Source: Nocardia sp. NBC_00403
GTDB lineage: Bacteria > Actinomycetota > Actinomycetes > Mycobacteriales > Mycobacteriaceae
NCBI RefSeq assembly: GCF_036046055.1
Contig: NZ_CP107939.1
Location: 5,952,001-6,016,000, forward strand
Reading direction: 5' to 3'
Length of the DNA: 64,000 nt
Part shown: positions 1-10,052 of the stretch, piece by piece
Layout: the number at the start of each line of letters is the position of its first letter
Numbering within the stretch: position 1 is the first letter of the stretch
Position numbers and translations under genes: made by a program
Notes under the pieces: generated by a model
Database searches by the model: none
The model's input: the letters and a program-made list of their open reading frames with translations, nothing else
Told to the model about the DNA's origin: nothing

Positions 1-2
1 TA

Positions 3-941
3 CTCCGTGAAGGCACACCCGACGGCACCAAGCCTGGGTCCATGATGGTGGACGACTATCAAACGAAGGTCGGCGAAGTTCTCAAAATCAAGTCCAAGCT
101 GCATGCCGACAACGAAAAGGTCAACAGCTCCTCATTTGCCACCTTCAGCACGTCGAATGACACCTTCGATGGCATCGAGCAGGAAGTTGGTCGGCTCAAC
201 GACATCATCGACGCAGCCCCCCCACCGAGCAATGACGTGACGATCTTTCGCGCTAGGGATATGAGTTTGGTCGACTCCGCATTCCAGACCCTTGGCAAGA
301 TATACGACAGGGCCGCGGCGGCCGACAAGCAGATTCAGAAATTTGCGGATAACATTCGCCGTTCGACGCCCTCCGCCGGGCCCAACTTTTCCCCCTACGC
401 AGCGGGCGTTGGCGGGGGCCCAACCGCTATCCCCCGGCCACACAGCAACGGTGAGTACGTGGCTGCCACTCCACGGGACAGGGTCGACGTGGCAATCAAA
501 GCCGCATGGGGCGAACTCGCCAGGGGCGTCAGCGAAACCAATGGCAACAACCACGTCGACGCGCCGTACAACATCGACGACGCGTGGTGCGCGTCATTCG
601 CGACCTGGGCGTGGCAGCAGGCAGGCATCGACCCCGGCTGGGACAACAAGAACTACGTGCCTGCCATCTGGGCCGAGGCTGCGGGTGGCCCTAAGGGCAT
701 AAGCCAAGGCCACATATCGACCGCCACCGCGGGCGACCTCCTCATCTGGGGCGACCAAGGCCACATCGGCCTCGTGGTCGCCCGTAACGGCAACATGATC
801 ACCACGATCGAAGGCAACTCCGGCGACCAGGTGTCCGAACATACCTACGACATCACGAAAGGGGGCTTCGCGGGTGTCGTCCATCCGCCCCCCGGTTCCA
901 GGTCTCCAGGTGTGGGAAGTCTGCAGCAAACCGCTCCGTGA
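3..941 (+). CDS. CHAP-domain protein, 5' end outside the window
   Basis: The C-terminal part (from about residue 145 of the Met-initiated reading at 42) looks like a CHAP amidase/peptidase: a Cys in WCASFATWAW, a His in GHIGLVV and an Asn in IEGNSGD form the usual Cys-His-Asn arrangement. Such domains cleave peptidoglycan peptides or amides. The first 110 residues are helical and polar, like the ESX-type or DUF4226-like N-termini of mycobacterial CHAP proteins; this is a resemblance only. The frame stays open to the window edge and the ATG at 42 has no ribosome binding site, so the gene probably starts upstream. A Pro/Gly linker separates the two halves. Confidence 0.75.
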   Translation, partial: LREGTPDGTKPGSMMVDDYQTKVGEVLKIKSKLHADNEKVNSSSFATFSTSNDTFDGIEQEVGRLNDIIDAAPPPSNDVTIFRARDMSLVDSAFQTLGKIYDRAAAADKQIQKFADNIRRSTPSAGPNFSPYAAGVGGGPTAIPRPHSNGEYVAATPRDRVDVAIKAAWGELARGVSETNGNNHVDAPYNIDDAWCASFATWAWQQAGIDPGWDNKNYVPAIWAEAAGGPKGISQGHISTATAGDLLIWGDQGHIGLVVARNGNMITTIEGNSGDQVSEHTYDITKGGFAGVVHPPPGSRSPGVGSLQQTAP

Positions 942-1101
942 TTCCTTGGCTACGGTCCTCCCACGTCGTCTGCACTGTGACGGCCGCGACACTGAGTCCA
1001 TGGATCGAGCTCGTCACATGTGGCGAACCTGCCCATCGACGTCGCTTCACCTACCAGGATCCGCGATCTCAGCGCGGATCCCCCGAAAAGAAGAGTGAGC
1101 A

Positions 1102-1182
1102 ATGGATATTCAAGGAATCTTGGGACTGATCCTCGGCGCTGGCAGCAGCGTGCTCAGCCTCGGTAGCAGCCTGGTCCGCTAA
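1102..1182 (+). CDS. Possible 26-residue amphipathic peptide
   Basis: A short ORF encodes MDIQGILGLILGAGSSVLSL followed by six residues ending in Arg. It is preceded by a purine-rich stretch (GAAAAGAAGAG) at a workable distance and followed about 57 bp later by a GC-rich hairpin that could end the transcript. The sequence has the character of a small membrane-active or pore-forming peptide. No homologue is recognised and coding status is not proven; chance is quite possible at this size. Confidence 0.35.
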   Translation: MDIQGILGLILGAGSSVLSLGSSLVR

Positions 1183-1238
1183 GGCTCCGACCACAGGCAG
1201 GCAATCGCTCACCTGGCGAATGCACGCCGACACGGAAG

Positions 1239-1264
1239 ACCGGGCGCTCGCGCGAGCGTCCGGT
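1239..1264. terminator. GC-rich inverted repeat, probable terminator
   Basis: ACCGG-G-CGCTCG and CGAGCG-T-CCGGT form a stem of 11 pairs with one mismatch around a CG loop. It lies after the small ORF and before the convergent membrane-protein gene. There is no U-tract, as is common in high-GC actinobacteria. Confidence 0.5.
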
Positions 1265-1353
1265 TCGCCGATCAGCAAGGCATCCGTGGACAACGAATAT
1301 CATTGCCATACAGCAGTATTCGGCTGATCCGCCGGAGCAGGGGTGATCACACC

Positions 1354-1827
1354 TCACGCCCCGGTTGTGGACCCGGGACGAATGATCATCAAGACCGTCA
1401 CAGTCGCCCACAGCAGGTTGAATGTTCCGGTGTACATCGCCAATTGACTGATCACGGCGCGCGCGGGCGCAGTGGGATGCGACATCCCGGTGAGCCCGGT
1501 CAGAATCTTTGCCTGGTCAGGAAGCACCATCAGCGCAAGGACCCCCGCCGCAGCGGCGGTCAGGGCAATCGAGATCATCAACCACGTATCCCCCAGCACA
1601 CCGAGGCTGATCGCGGTGGCGATTCCGAACACCGGGACGACGATCCCGACGGCCGCGTACACCCGGCAGATGCGATGCAAGGTCCGCAGCACCACAATGG
1701 GTTGTCCAGCAACGGATTCGGCTGCGGCGCGACGGGCGAAGGCGGGGAACATGCTGGCGGCGACGGTGACCGGTCCGACCGCGATGATCGCGGCGAGGAC
1801 GTGGACCGAGAGCAGGAACTCGGTCAC
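1354..1827 (-). CDS. Four-helix integral membrane protein
   Basis: This 157-residue protein is mostly hydrophobic, with about four predicted membrane helices and the N-terminal motif FLLSVHVLAAIIAVGPVTVA, seen in small DUF2269-like actinobacterial membrane proteins. The function is unknown. It is divergently transcribed from the GlxA-type regulator at 2051, so that regulator may control it. The 220 bp between them would hold both promoters. The family call rests on the N-terminal motif and topology only. Confidence 0.7.
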   Translation of the reverse strand: MTEFLLSVHVLAAIIAVGPVTVAASMFPAFARRAAAESVAGQPIVVLRTLHRICRVYAAVGIVVPVFGIATAISLGVLGDTWLMISIALTAAAAGVLALMVLPDQAKILTGLTGMSHPTAPARAVISQLAMYTGTFNLLWATVTVLMIIRPGSTTGA

Positions 1828-2050
1828 GACGCGACGACCCCTGACGACACGAATCCTGCGGACACAAGCATGGGCATTCGTTCCTCTCCGTTGGCGCTTC
1901 CCGCTGACGGTAGCCAGTGCGCGCGATCACCGGAATCGGCTGGATTGCCATATCCCAACGGATTCTCGCCAACATGCTGAACTCCTTCTTTCAGGCCGGC
2001 CCCAGGCCGGAATGCTTGGCGGGAATTGTGGTCAGGCCTAGTTTGTAGCC

Positions 2051-3004
2051 ATGCATACCGTCGCCGTCCTGGTACTGGACAAGGTGATCCCCTTCGACCT
2101 GTCCACACCGATCGAGGTGTTCACCCGCATCCGGCTGCCCGACGGACGCACGCCCTACCGGGTCCGCGTCTGCGGTGCGACGCAGACGGTCGACGCGGGC
2201 GCGTTCACTCTCCAGCCGCGCTGCGGCATGGAAGCGCTGACCAGCGCCGACACGATCATCCTGCCGGGCTGCTCCGACCCGACCGCCCCGATACCGCCCG
2301 AGGTCATCGACGCGCTGAAACTGGCGGCGCACAACGGAACCCGCATCGCCTCGATCTGCTCGGGCGCGTTCATTCTCGCCGCCACCGGGCTGCTCGACGG
2401 ACATCGCGCCACCACACACTGGCTCGCCGCCGAAGAACTCGCCGCACGCTATCCGCTGATCGAGGTCGATCCGAATGTGCTCTACGTGGACAACGGCCAC
2501 ATCCTGACCTCGGCGGGCGCCTCGGCCGGAATCGACCTGTGTCTGCACCTGATTCGCCGCGATCACGGCTCCGCGGTGGCCGCCGACGCGGCACGTCTTT
2601 CGGTCATGCCGCTGGAACGTGAAGGCGGACAAGCCCAATACATCGTCCGGGACAACCCGCCCGCACCGCGCGGCTCGGTTCTGGAACCGGTGTTGCACTG
2701 GATGGAAGACAACGCGGCGCGCGAACTCACCCTCGACGACATCGCCCTCCGCGCAGGTATGAGCACCCGCAGCCTCAACCGCCACTTCCGCGAACAGACC
2801 GGCACCACACCGTTGCAGTGGCTGCACCGCACGCGCGTCCGCCATGCCCAATACCTGCTGGAGGCCACCACACACCCGGTCGACCGGATCGCGAGCCAGG
2901 TCGGGTTCGGCTCGCCGACGGCCTTTCGTGACCGCTTCAAGCGCATAGTCGGCACCAGTCCGAACGCTTACCGGTCAGCGTTCCACAACGCCGAAAAGGC
3001 GTGA
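2051..3004 (+). CDS. GlxA-family transcriptional regulator (DJ-1/PfpI plus AraC)
   Basis: The N-terminal 190 residues form a DJ-1/PfpI-like domain with a nucleophile-elbow Cys in ASICSGAFILAA; the C-terminal 100 residues carry two AraC-type helix-turn-helices (LTLDDIALRAGMSTRSLNRH and the PVDRIASQVGFGSPTAFRDRF region). GlxA-type proteins are DNA-binding regulators whose PfpI part probably senses a ligand rather than acting as an enzyme. Length (317 residues) is normal. The gene is divergent from the membrane protein at 1354-1827, its likeliest target. It converges on the end of the hydrogenase locus with only 4 bp between stop codons. Confidence 0.9.
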   Translation: MHTVAVLVLDKVIPFDLSTPIEVFTRIRLPDGRTPYRVRVCGATQTVDAGAFTLQPRCGMEALTSADTIILPGCSDPTAPIPPEVIDALKLAAHNGTRIASICSGAFILAATGLLDGHRATTHWLAAEELAARYPLIEVDPNVLYVDNGHILTSAGASAGIDLCLHLIRRDHGSAVAADAARLSVMPLEREGGQAQYIVRDNPPAPRGSVLEPVLHWMEDNAARELTLDDIALRAGMSTRSLNRHFREQTGTTPLQWLHRTRVRHAQYLLEATTHPVDRIASQVGFGSPTAFRDRFKRIVGTSPNAYRSAFHNAEKA

Positions 3005-3008
3005 TGGT

Positions 3009-3770
3009 TCAGGAGTTTTCCGTTGATTGTTTCCCCCGAGCCGACTCGGCGAGCCGAAGGTTGGTTACCTTCAGCTGGTGGGCGGTACTGGCTGCCAGGT
3101 CTCGAGCCTGTTCCGGGGTGAGGCGACCGCACAGGCGACCCCAGTGCACGCCGACCTCGTCGCCGACCTCGACGTCCGGCACCGAGCTGTATCCATCGGA
3201 CCAGATGTCCGCGCGCAATATCGACGGCATGGACAGCTCGAGCGTCTGCCCATTCCACGCCAGAGTTCGACATCGCAAGGCGACGCCGGTTCGGTCACGG
3301 GAAACGACTGTTCCCCAATTGATCCGGCAATTGTCGAGGACGCTCACCGGATGCTCGTCCATCCCCCTGCCCAACAGTCGCGACCACGGGTACACACCGA
3401 ACACATGGAAACAGTGGTTGGCGGCGGCTTCCACGGCCAGTTCCGGGGTGAGGTGCGCCCAGTAGGCTCCTGCCACCGGACCGATCACCGAAAGCAGCTC
3501 GGTCATGAAGGCCCCTGCGTCGAGCTGAGCGCCGATTCCGCCACCATGCCAGTAGGATTCGACAAGGCGATGGTCCAGCGGATCGTCGATCCCGGTCAGC
3601 CGGGACATCACCTGTAGGTAGGGCCACACACCGGAAAAGCGGGTGGCGACCGCCCGAATCTCGGCGCCGGAGCCGCCGCGCAATGCCGCCGCCTCCGCAG
3701 GGCCACAATAGCCGAGCCGGTTGGGCGCGTAGGTGTATCGCGCGAACATGTCCGTACCACGTGCGTCCAT
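3009..3770 (-). CDS. DUF6390-type hydrogenase-locus protein
   Basis: This 253-residue protein belongs to the uncharacterised family (DUF6390 as recalled) found with actinobacterial group 1h hydrogenases. It starts at an ATG sharing one base with the stop of the nickel permease gene (TGATG), so the two are translationally coupled. No transmembrane segment or metal-binding Cys cluster is evident. It is the last gene of the hydrogenase operon. A role in hydrogenase activity or maturation is inferred from gene position alone. Confidence 0.8.
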   Translation of the reverse strand: MDARGTDMFARYTYAPNRLGYCGPAEAAALRGGSGAEIRAVATRFSGVWPYLQVMSRLTGIDDPLDHRLVESYWHGGGIGAQLDAGAFMTELLSVIGPVAGAYWAHLTPELAVEAAANHCFHVFGVYPWSRLLGRGMDEHPVSVLDNCRINWGTVVSRDRTGVALRCRTLAWNGQTLELSMPSILRADIWSDGYSSVPDVEVGDEVGVHWGRLCGRLTPEQARDLAASTAHQLKVTNLRLAESARGKQSTENS

Positions 3771-4885
3771 CACCCCTGCGGCTTCCCTGCCAGGTCGGCC
3801 TGCCAGCGATGCTCGACATCGCCGATGCGCCACACCGCAAAGGCCGCGATCCAGGTGAGCGCGAACAGTCCGACGATGATGAAACCCATCGCACCGAGAT
3901 CGAGGTTCCCAACCCAGGCCAGCGGGCCCGTGGTGACATCGAGCTTCTCGGTGAGAATCGAAATCACCTCCTGTGCACCGATCAGCAAGGCGACCGCCAC
4001 CGACAGTCCCGTCACGACAATGTTGTAGTAGATCTTGCGGATCGGCCTGGCGAACGCCCAGCCGTAGGCAAAGTTCATGAAGGTCCCGTCCAAGGCGTCG
4101 AACAGCGACATACCCGCCGAAAAGAGCACGGGCAGAACCAGAATCGAGTACCACGGCAGATCTGTCGCCGCGGCCCCGCCCGCGATCACCAGCAGACTCA
4201 CCTCGGTGACCGTGTCGAAGCCGAGGCCGAAGAGCATCCCGACCGGATACATCTGCCACGGCGTGCGCACCGCACGCGTCATCGGTGCGAAGAGCCGATT
4301 CAGTGCGCCCCTGGATTCCAGTTGCGCTTCGAGCTGTGTCTCGTCGTAACTACCCCGGCGCATAGTGCGGTAGACGCGCCAGATCCCGATCAACGATGCT
4401 GAATTCAGGAGCCCGATAAGGATCAGGAAGGTGCCCGAGACGACGGTGCCGAACACGCCGGTCCACTGTTGCAGGTCGGAGTTCTCGTTCTGGATATTGG
4501 CGGCCAGCGCTTTCATACCCAGCGCGAGCAGCGCCACGAGAACGAACACGATCGTGGAATGCCCGAGCGAGAACCAGAATCCCACCGACAGCGGCTGCTG
4601 CCTATCGGCCACCAGCTTTCGAGTGGTGTTGTCGATCGCGGCAATGTGGTCGGCATCGAAGGCGTGCCGCATGCCGAGGGTGTATGCGGTGACCCCCAGC
4701 CCGACACCGAATACCGTGCCCTCTACAACATAGTTGTTCGGGACGACAAGGAAGAACAGCGTGGCCCAGCCGACGATGTGCAGGGTGAGGATGGTGGCGA
4801 CCATTCCGACAATGCCGACCCGTTGCCGAGATTCCAACTCGATCCACGCAGGCCGCAACGCCCTCGGATGGTTGGTGATCGACAC
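3770..4885 (-). CDS. nicT: NiCoT-family nickel permease
   Basis: A high-affinity Ni2+ (or Co2+) transporter of the HoxN/NixA family with eight or so membrane helices. The signature HX4DH lies in RHAFDADHIAAIDNTTR, with the second conserved stretch at LGFDTVTEVSLL. It would supply nickel for the hydrogenase active site. The proposed GTG start at 4885 follows GAGG about 11 nt upstream; an alternative GTG lies at 4924, and the frame stays open far into hypE, so the exact start is uncertain. About 370 residues fits the family. Confidence 0.9.
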   Translation of the reverse strand: MSITNHPRALRPAWIELESRQRVGIVGMVATILTLHIVGWATLFFLVVPNNYVVEGTVFGVGLGVTAYTLGMRHAFDADHIAAIDNTTRKLVADRQQPLSVGFWFSLGHSTIVFVLVALLALGMKALAANIQNENSDLQQWTGVFGTVVSGTFLILIGLLNSASLIGIWRVYRTMRRGSYDETQLEAQLESRGALNRLFAPMTRAVRTPWQMYPVGMLFGLGFDTVTEVSLLVIAGGAAATDLPWYSILVLPVLFSAGMSLFDALDGTFMNFAYGWAFARPIRKIYYNIVVTGLSVAVALLIGAQEVISILTEKLDVTTGPLAWVGNLDLGAMGFIIVGLFALTWIAAFAVWRIGDVEHRWQADLAGKPQG

Positions 4886-4932
4886 GATGACGTGGACCTC
4901 GCTATCTCTCCAGCGGCGAATCACCGCCCCGC

Positions 4933-6018
4933 TCAACAAATCCGCGGCAGCTGCTCTCCGGCCGGCAGGGCGACCACCCTGGTTCCACCCAATGCGGTAC
5001 GCGCGACCACCATGCCCGGATGCTCCGCGACACACACCCCGATCGCCTCCGCCCGCGCGCCGAGCGGATGATCGCGCATCGCGGCCAGCACTCGATCCGC
5101 GTCCTGTGGTGCGACGAAGGCGATCAGCTTGCCCTCGTTGGCGACGTACATCGGGTCCAATCCGAGTAGGCCGCAAGCATCGCGCACCTCGGCGGGCACG
5201 GGAAGATTCCGTTCGTCCAGTGAGACACCGACTTTCGCCACGCTCGCGATCTCGTTGAGCGTCGCCGCCACACCACCGCGGGTGGGGTCGCGCAGCACGT
5301 GCACATCCGCTCCGGTCGCGAGCATCGCCGCGACCAAACCGTTGAGCGGCGCGGTGTCACTGACCACGGTGGTCCCGAATTCGAGCCCTTCGCGACAACT
5401 CATCACCGCAACCCCGTGCACACCGATGTCACCGCTGACGAGCACGACATCGCCCGGCGCGGCGCGCTGCGGACGGATATCGACGCCCTCGTCGACGATG
5501 CCGATCCCCGCGGTATTGATGAAGATGCCGTCGCCGTGCCCGGCATCGACCACCTTGGTGTCACCGGTGACGAGCGTGACCCCGGCAGCGAGCGCCGCTG
5601 TGCCCAATGCCTTGGCGATGTGCGCGATATCGGCAAGCGCGGTGCCCTCCTCGAGGATGAACGCGGTCGAGAGCACCATCGGCCGCGCACCAGCCATCGC
5701 CAGGTCGTTGACGGTGCCGTTGACGGCGAGGTCGCCGATCGAACCGCCGGGAAACACCAGTGGCTTCACCACGAACGAATCCGTCGAGAAGGCCAGCCGA
5801 GCGCCGCCGAGCGTGATCACCGCGGAGTCGCCCATGCCTGCCTCGGCGGCGGACCCGAACGCGGGCAGGAAGAGATGCTCGATCAACTCGCCCGACATCG
5901 CGCCGCCGCCGCCGTGCCCCATCACAATATTCGGTGAGTCCCGCAGGGGCATCGGGCACACCCAGCTCTCCATGTCGATCGTCGGAGCCGGCGAGGGCAT
6001 TCCGATCTGATCAGGCAT
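4933..6018 (-). CDS. hypE: Hydrogenase maturation protein HypE
   Basis: HypE dehydrates the carbamoyl group on its own C-terminal Cys to a thiocyanate, the source of the cyanide ligands of the NiFe active site. The protein ends in PRIC, the required C-terminal Cys, and shows the PurM-like fold with the Gly-rich [19 protein letters not shown] start. The ATG at 6018 overlaps the end of hypD by 8 bp; longer in-frame extensions would lie inside hypD. Its length of 361 residues is normal. It works with HypF, encoded a little upstream in the operon. Confidence 0.95.
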   Translation of the reverse strand: MPDQIGMPSPAPTIDMESWVCPMPLRDSPNIVMGHGGGGAMSGELIEHLFLPAFGSAAEAGMGDSAVITLGGARLAFSTDSFVVKPLVFPGGSIGDLAVNGTVNDLAMAGARPMVLSTAFILEEGTALADIAHIAKALGTAALAAGVTLVTGDTKVVDAGHGDGIFINTAGIGIVDEGVDIRPQRAAPGDVVLVSGDIGVHGVAVMSCREGLEFGTTVVSDTAPLNGLVAAMLATGADVHVLRDPTRGGVAATLNEIASVAKVGVSLDERNLPVPAEVRDACGLLGLDPMYVANEGKLIAFVAPQDADRVLAAMRDHPLGARAEAIGVCVAEHPGMVVARTALGGTRVVALPAGEQLPRIC

Positions 6019-7123
6019 GAGCCACCTCCGCGGGTTGATCGAGGCGCCGGTAGAGGTAGTAGGCCGCGCACGCGCCCTCTGACGACACCATGGTGGCGCC
6101 CAACGGGTTTCGCGGTGTGCACTCCTTGCCGAATGCGGCGCACTCGTGCGGTTTGATAAGACCCTGCAGCACCTCACCGGAGCGGCAGATCGACGATTCC
6201 GCAGTGTGCAGATCGCCCACCGAGAACCGCTGCTCGGCGTCGTAGTCGCGGTATCGCTCCGAGAGCCGCCACCCGCTCTGCGGTATCACCCCGATGCCAC
6301 GCCAGGCACGGTCGGTGACGTCGAAGACATCCCGCAGCATCGCTTTCGCGGCGGTATTGCCCTGGGCCATCACCGCGCGGGGATACGCGTTCTCCAACTC
6401 GTGTCTGCCTTCCTCGAGCTGAATCACGGTGCGGCGGATGCCCTCCAGGATGTCGAGCGGCTCGAAGCCGGTGACGACCATCGGCACCCGATACTTCTCG
6501 GCGAGCGGCGGATATTCCTCGGTGCCCATCACGCTGCACACGTGCCCGGCCGCGAGGAACCCCTGCACTCGGCAGCTCGGTGACTCCATGATCGCGGCGA
6601 TCGCGGGTGGCACCAGCACATGCGAGACGAGCAGCGAGAAGTTCTCGATGCCGAGCCGCTTTGCCTGATAGACGGTCATGGCGTTGGCAGGCGCGGTTGT
6701 CTCGAATCCGATACCGAAGAACACCACCTGGCGATCCGGGTTCTCCCTGGCGATATTGAGCGCGTCCAGCGGTGAATAGACCACTCGGACGTCGCCGCCC
6801 TCGCTCTTGACGTGGAAGAGGTCCTTCTTGCTGCCGGGCACGCGCAGCATGTCACCGAACGAACAGAAGATCACACCGGGTCGTGCGGCGATAGCCAATG
6901 CCTTATCGATCACCTCGAGCGGGGTCACACAGACCGGGCAGCCCGGTCCGTGGATCATCTCGATCTGATCGGGAAGCAGCTGGTCGATGCCGTGCCGGAT
7001 GATCGAATGGGTTTGGCCGCCGCAGACTTCCATAATGGCCCAGCGTTGTGTGGTGGCCCCGCGGATCTTGTCGAGCAGCTTCTTGGCCAGCTCCGGATTG
7101 CTGAACTCGTCGAGATACTTCAT
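6011..7123 (-). CDS. hypD: Hydrogenase maturation protein HypD
   Basis: HypD carries a [4Fe-4S] cluster and, with HypC, forms the scaffold on which the Fe(CN)2CO unit is built. Visible family motifs are [14 protein letters not shown] near residue 33, [11 protein letters not shown] near residue 58, and the C-terminal Cys-rich stretch ([23 protein letters not shown], residues about 314-336). The 370-residue length is typical. It overlaps the hypC stop by 4 bp (ATGA), indicating coupled translation with its partner. Confidence 0.95.
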   Translation of the reverse strand: MKYLDEFSNPELAKKLLDKIRGATTQRWAIMEVCGGQTHSIIRHGIDQLLPDQIEMIHGPGCPVCVTPLEVIDKALAIAARPGVIFCSFGDMLRVPGSKKDLFHVKSEGGDVRVVYSPLDALNIARENPDRQVVFFGIGFETTAPANAMTVYQAKRLGIENFSLLVSHVLVPPAIAAIMESPSCRVQGFLAAGHVCSVMGTEEYPPLAEKYRVPMVVTGFEPLDILEGIRRTVIQLEEGRHELENAYPRAVMAQGNTAAKAMLRDVFDVTDRAWRGIGVIPQSGWRLSERYRDYDAEQRFSVGDLHTAESSICRSGEVLQGLIKPHECAAFGKECTPRNPLGATMVSSEGACAAYYLYRRLDQPAEVAHA

Positions 7124-7461
7124 GGCGCCACCTCTGTGTCGTGTTGCGGCTTTGTTGGTTCGGCCTCTTCGGCCGTGGGGTCGGCGAGACCGGCTTGTCT
7201 GGCTGCCAGCGCGAAACCGTCGCCGAATTCCTCGTTCAGCACGCCGAGGTGCTCGAATTCGGCCAAGGTCCGCAGCGCGGACTCCTCGTCGAGACGCTGG
7301 ATGGCGAAGCCGACGTGGACGACCACGTAGTCACCGACAGCCGCGTCCGGGATGTATTGCAGGCACACATCTTTGTGCACGCCGCCGAAGTCGACGACGG
7401 ACATCAGCGTGCCGTCGCGCTCCTCGAGGCTGAGCACCTTTCCTGGGACTGCCAGGCACAT
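7120..7461 (-). CDS. hypC: HypC-type maturation chaperone with C-terminal extension
   Basis: HypC begins MCLAVPGKV, with the N-terminal Cys2 needed to hold the Fe(CN)2CO precursor and pass it to the hydrogenase large subunit. At 113 residues it is longer than usual; the last 33 or so residues are an Ala/Glu/Pro/Thr-rich tail that is probably disordered. It overlaps hypD by 4 bp. A second HypC-like gene is found at 9807-10049, on the other side of hypF. Confidence 0.93.
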   Translation of the reverse strand: MCLAVPGKVLSLEERDGTLMSVVDFGGVHKDVCLQYIPDAAVGDYVVVHVGFAIQRLDEESALRTLAEFEHLGVLNEEFGDGFALAARQAGLADPTAEEAEPTKPQHDTEVAP

Positions 7462-7479
7462 CGTCGGCTCTCCTTTCGC

Positions 7480-9810
7480 TCAGCCCGCGCCCGCGGCGAG
7501 TATCTGCCCGAACGCGAGACCGCCATCGTTCGGCGGCAGCCGACGATGACACAGGACGTGGAATCCGTTTCCCCGCAGCAATGTTCGCGACTGCGACAAC
7601 AACAAGGCGTTCTGGAAGACCCCACCCGACAGGGCGACGGTCGTCGATTCGCTCGCGTAGGCGAGCGCCAGTTCGAGGACAAGGCGCGCGACGGCCCGGT
7701 GGAATCGCGCGCCGATCACAGCGGGTGCGACGCCGCGCGTCGAGTCGGCGACCACCGCCGCGACTACCGGCGCCGAGTCGATCACAACGGGCTCGACGTC
7801 GTGATCCAGCGCGAACCGGTAGGAGTGTGGGCCGATGGCGTCGGCAGCGACGTCGCGGGACAGGCCTTCCAGCTCGATCGCGGCCTGCGCTTCATAATCG
7901 GCGATGTGCCGCACGCCGGCCAACGATGACACGGCGTCGAACAGCCGCCCCATGCTCGAGGTCGACACACAGCCGAGGCCGGTCTCGAATTGATGAGACA
8001 GCACACCTCTTTCGTTTACCGGGCATGCCGCGACCGACGCGATGGACGGCGACCACTCGATATCCGCCGCTCGCAGGTGTGCCAGCGCCATCCGGTACGG
8101 CCGCTGCACACTCACATCGCCACCGGCCAGCGGCACGTATTTCAGGTGCGCGAGTCGCCGGAACCCCTTGTAGCCGGCGAGCAGCACCTCACCACCCCAG
8201 ACTGCCCCGTCGGGACCGAACCCCGTCCCGTCGAAAGCGAGACCGACGACCGTCGCCGATTCGCCGAGCCCATGCTCGCCCATCACCGCGGCGATGTGGG
8301 CGTGGTGGTGCTGGACCGTCCGGATGGGCCGGTCACCCGCGTGCTGCCGCGCCCACGCGGTGGACCGGTAGAGCGGGTGCGCGTCGACCGCAAGGTGCGT
8401 CGGGCGGACACCGGTGAGGTCCTCCAGATGCTGTTCGGCAGCACCGAAAGCGCGCAGGGTCGCCAGATCGTCCATATCGCCGATGTGCTGACTGAGCCAC
8501 GCGTAGCGGCCATCGGCCACCGCACAGGTGTTCTTGAGGTCGCCGCCCACCGCGACGGTGGGCGGCACGGGGACCGGTAGCGCCAACGGCATCGGCGCAT
8601 AGCCACGCGATCGCCGGATCGGGAGTTCGATCCCGTCGACCAGCCGCACCACCGAGTCGTCGCACGGTACGAGGATGCGACGGTTGTGCGAGAGCCAGCC
8701 GTCGGCGAGATCGGCGAGCCGCTCGCGCGCATCGGCGTCGTCGTAGCAGATCGGCTCGCCGCCGAGGTTGCCCGAGGTCATCACCAGGGCCTGCGGGCCG
8801 GGTGGATCGCCGGGCAGACCGAACAGCAGCACGTGCAGCGGAGTGTAGGCGAGCATGATGCCGAGATCGGGGTTGCGCGGCGCGACGGATTCGGCGAGCA
8901 CGCGGTCACCGCGGGCCAACAGCACGATCGGTCGTTGCGGACAGGTCAGCAGGGCGGCGCCGGTCTCCTCGACATGGACGATCGAGCGCGCCGCGGCCAG
9001 ATCCGCGACCATGACGGCGAAAGGCTTGTCGCCGCGGCGCTTTCTCCTGCGCAACTCGGCAACAGCGGCCTCGTTCCCGGCATCGCAGGCGAGGTGGTAG
9101 CCGCCGATGCCCTTGACCGCGAGAATCCCACCCGTGCGCAGCAAGTCCCTTGCGGCGGTCAACGGATCGCCGGGACGGCAGCGCACCTCTTCCGAGATAC
9201 TCTGTGACACAGGTACATTCGTGTCCCTCGCAAAATAGTCGAGGGTCGGACCGCAGTCCGGGCACGCGATCGGCTGGGCGTGGAAACGCCGGTCGGCCGG
9301 GTCGGCGTATTCGCGAGCGCAGCGCTCGCACATCGCGAAATCGGCCATCGAGGTTTGTGCGCGGTCATAGGGCAGACCGGCGATGATGGTGAACCGTGGA
9401 CCACAGTTGGTGCAGTTGATGAAGGGATGGCGGTAGCGGCGGTTCTGTGGATCACGCAGTTCGCGAGCACAGTCCGCGCACATCGCGACATCGGGCGAGG
9501 CCAGGGTGCGCCCGCCGCCGTCTCGGGTGGTGTCGGCAATGTGGAATCCGGTGCCACCACGCACCGCGACAGCGACCTCGTGCACCGATTCGACTACGGC
9601 GAGCGGCGGGGGGCGATGTCGAACCCGGCGCGTGAACTCGTCCAGATCCGCAGGCGCGCCTTCGACTTCGATCATCACACCGGAACTGTTGTTCGACACG
9701 CTGCCGGACAACGCCAGTTCGGCCGCTGTGGTGTAGACGAACGGACGGAATCCGACGCCCTGCACCACGCCGCGGATGATCAGCCGCCGCCGTGCTCGCG
9801 CGCCGGTCAC
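7480..9810 (-). CDS. hypF: Carbamoyltransferase HypF
   Basis: HypF uses carbamoyl phosphate and ATP to carbamoylate HypE. Domain order is visible: acylphosphatase (GVVQGVGFRPFVY, residues 14-26), two zinc-finger motifs (CADCAREL...CTNCG and CERCAREY...CPDCG, about residues 110-185), a YrdC-like domain (about 215-400) and a C-terminal Kae1/carbamoyltransferase-like domain. At 776 residues it is full length. Translation starts at a GTG that overlaps the stop of the second hypC gene (GTGA). Confidence 0.95.
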   Translation of the reverse strand: MTGARARRRLIIRGVVQGVGFRPFVYTTAAELALSGSVSNNSSGVMIEVEGAPADLDEFTRRVRHRPPPLAVVESVHEVAVAVRGGTGFHIADTTRDGGGRTLASPDVAMCADCARELRDPQNRRYRHPFINCTNCGPRFTIIAGLPYDRAQTSMADFAMCERCAREYADPADRRFHAQPIACPDCGPTLDYFARDTNVPVSQSISEEVRCRPGDPLTAARDLLRTGGILAVKGIGGYHLACDAGNEAAVAELRRRKRRGDKPFAVMVADLAAARSIVHVEETGAALLTCPQRPIVLLARGDRVLAESVAPRNPDLGIMLAYTPLHVLLFGLPGDPPGPQALVMTSGNLGGEPICYDDADARERLADLADGWLSHNRRILVPCDDSVVRLVDGIELPIRRSRGYAPMPLALPVPVPPTVAVGGDLKNTCAVADGRYAWLSQHIGDMDDLATLRAFGAAEQHLEDLTGVRPTHLAVDAHPLYRSTAWARQHAGDRPIRTVQHHHAHIAAVMGEHGLGESATVVGLAFDGTGFGPDGAVWGGEVLLAGYKGFRRLAHLKYVPLAGGDVSVQRPYRMALAHLRAADIEWSPSIASVAACPVNERGVLSHQFETGLGCVSTSSMGRLFDAVSSLAGVRHIADYEAQAAIELEGLSRDVAADAIGPHSYRFALDHDVEPVVIDSAPVVAAVVADSTRGVAPAVIGARFHRAVARLVLELALAYASESTTVALSGGVFQNALLLSQSRTLLRGNGFHVLCHRRLPPNDGGLAFGQILAAGAG

Positions 9811-10049
9811 GGCTCGCCACCGCTCCCGAGCAGGCGAAGTCCGTCCAACGCCTGCGCCGCGCCCGCCTCGTCGGTCTTCTCGATCACGAAGCCCATGTGA
9901 ATGATCACCCAGTCGCCGGGTTGCACCGGATCATCCTCGAGGAGGCCGACATTCACCTTCCGCTTCTCGCCGGAGACATCCACCAGCGCGATCTGGTTGT
10001 GGTAGCCGTCGAGAATCTCGACGACCCGGCCCGGGATACCGAGGCACAT
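9807..10049 (-). CDS. hypC: Second HypC/HybG-type chaperone
   Basis: This 80-residue protein starts MCLGIPGRV, the HypC/HybG/HupF signature with the essential N-terminal Cys. It is of normal length, unlike the extended copy at 7120-7461. In organisms with two HypC-type proteins, one may be dedicated to a particular large subunit or stage; which does what here cannot be told. It is coupled to hypF by a GTGA overlap and lies 3 bp after the protease gene. Confidence 0.92.
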   Translation of the reverse strand: MCLGIPGRVVEILDGYHNQIALVDVSGEKRKVNVGLLEDDPVQPGDWVIIHMGFVIEKTDEAGAAQALDGLRLLGSGGEP

Positions 10050-10052
10050 CGT

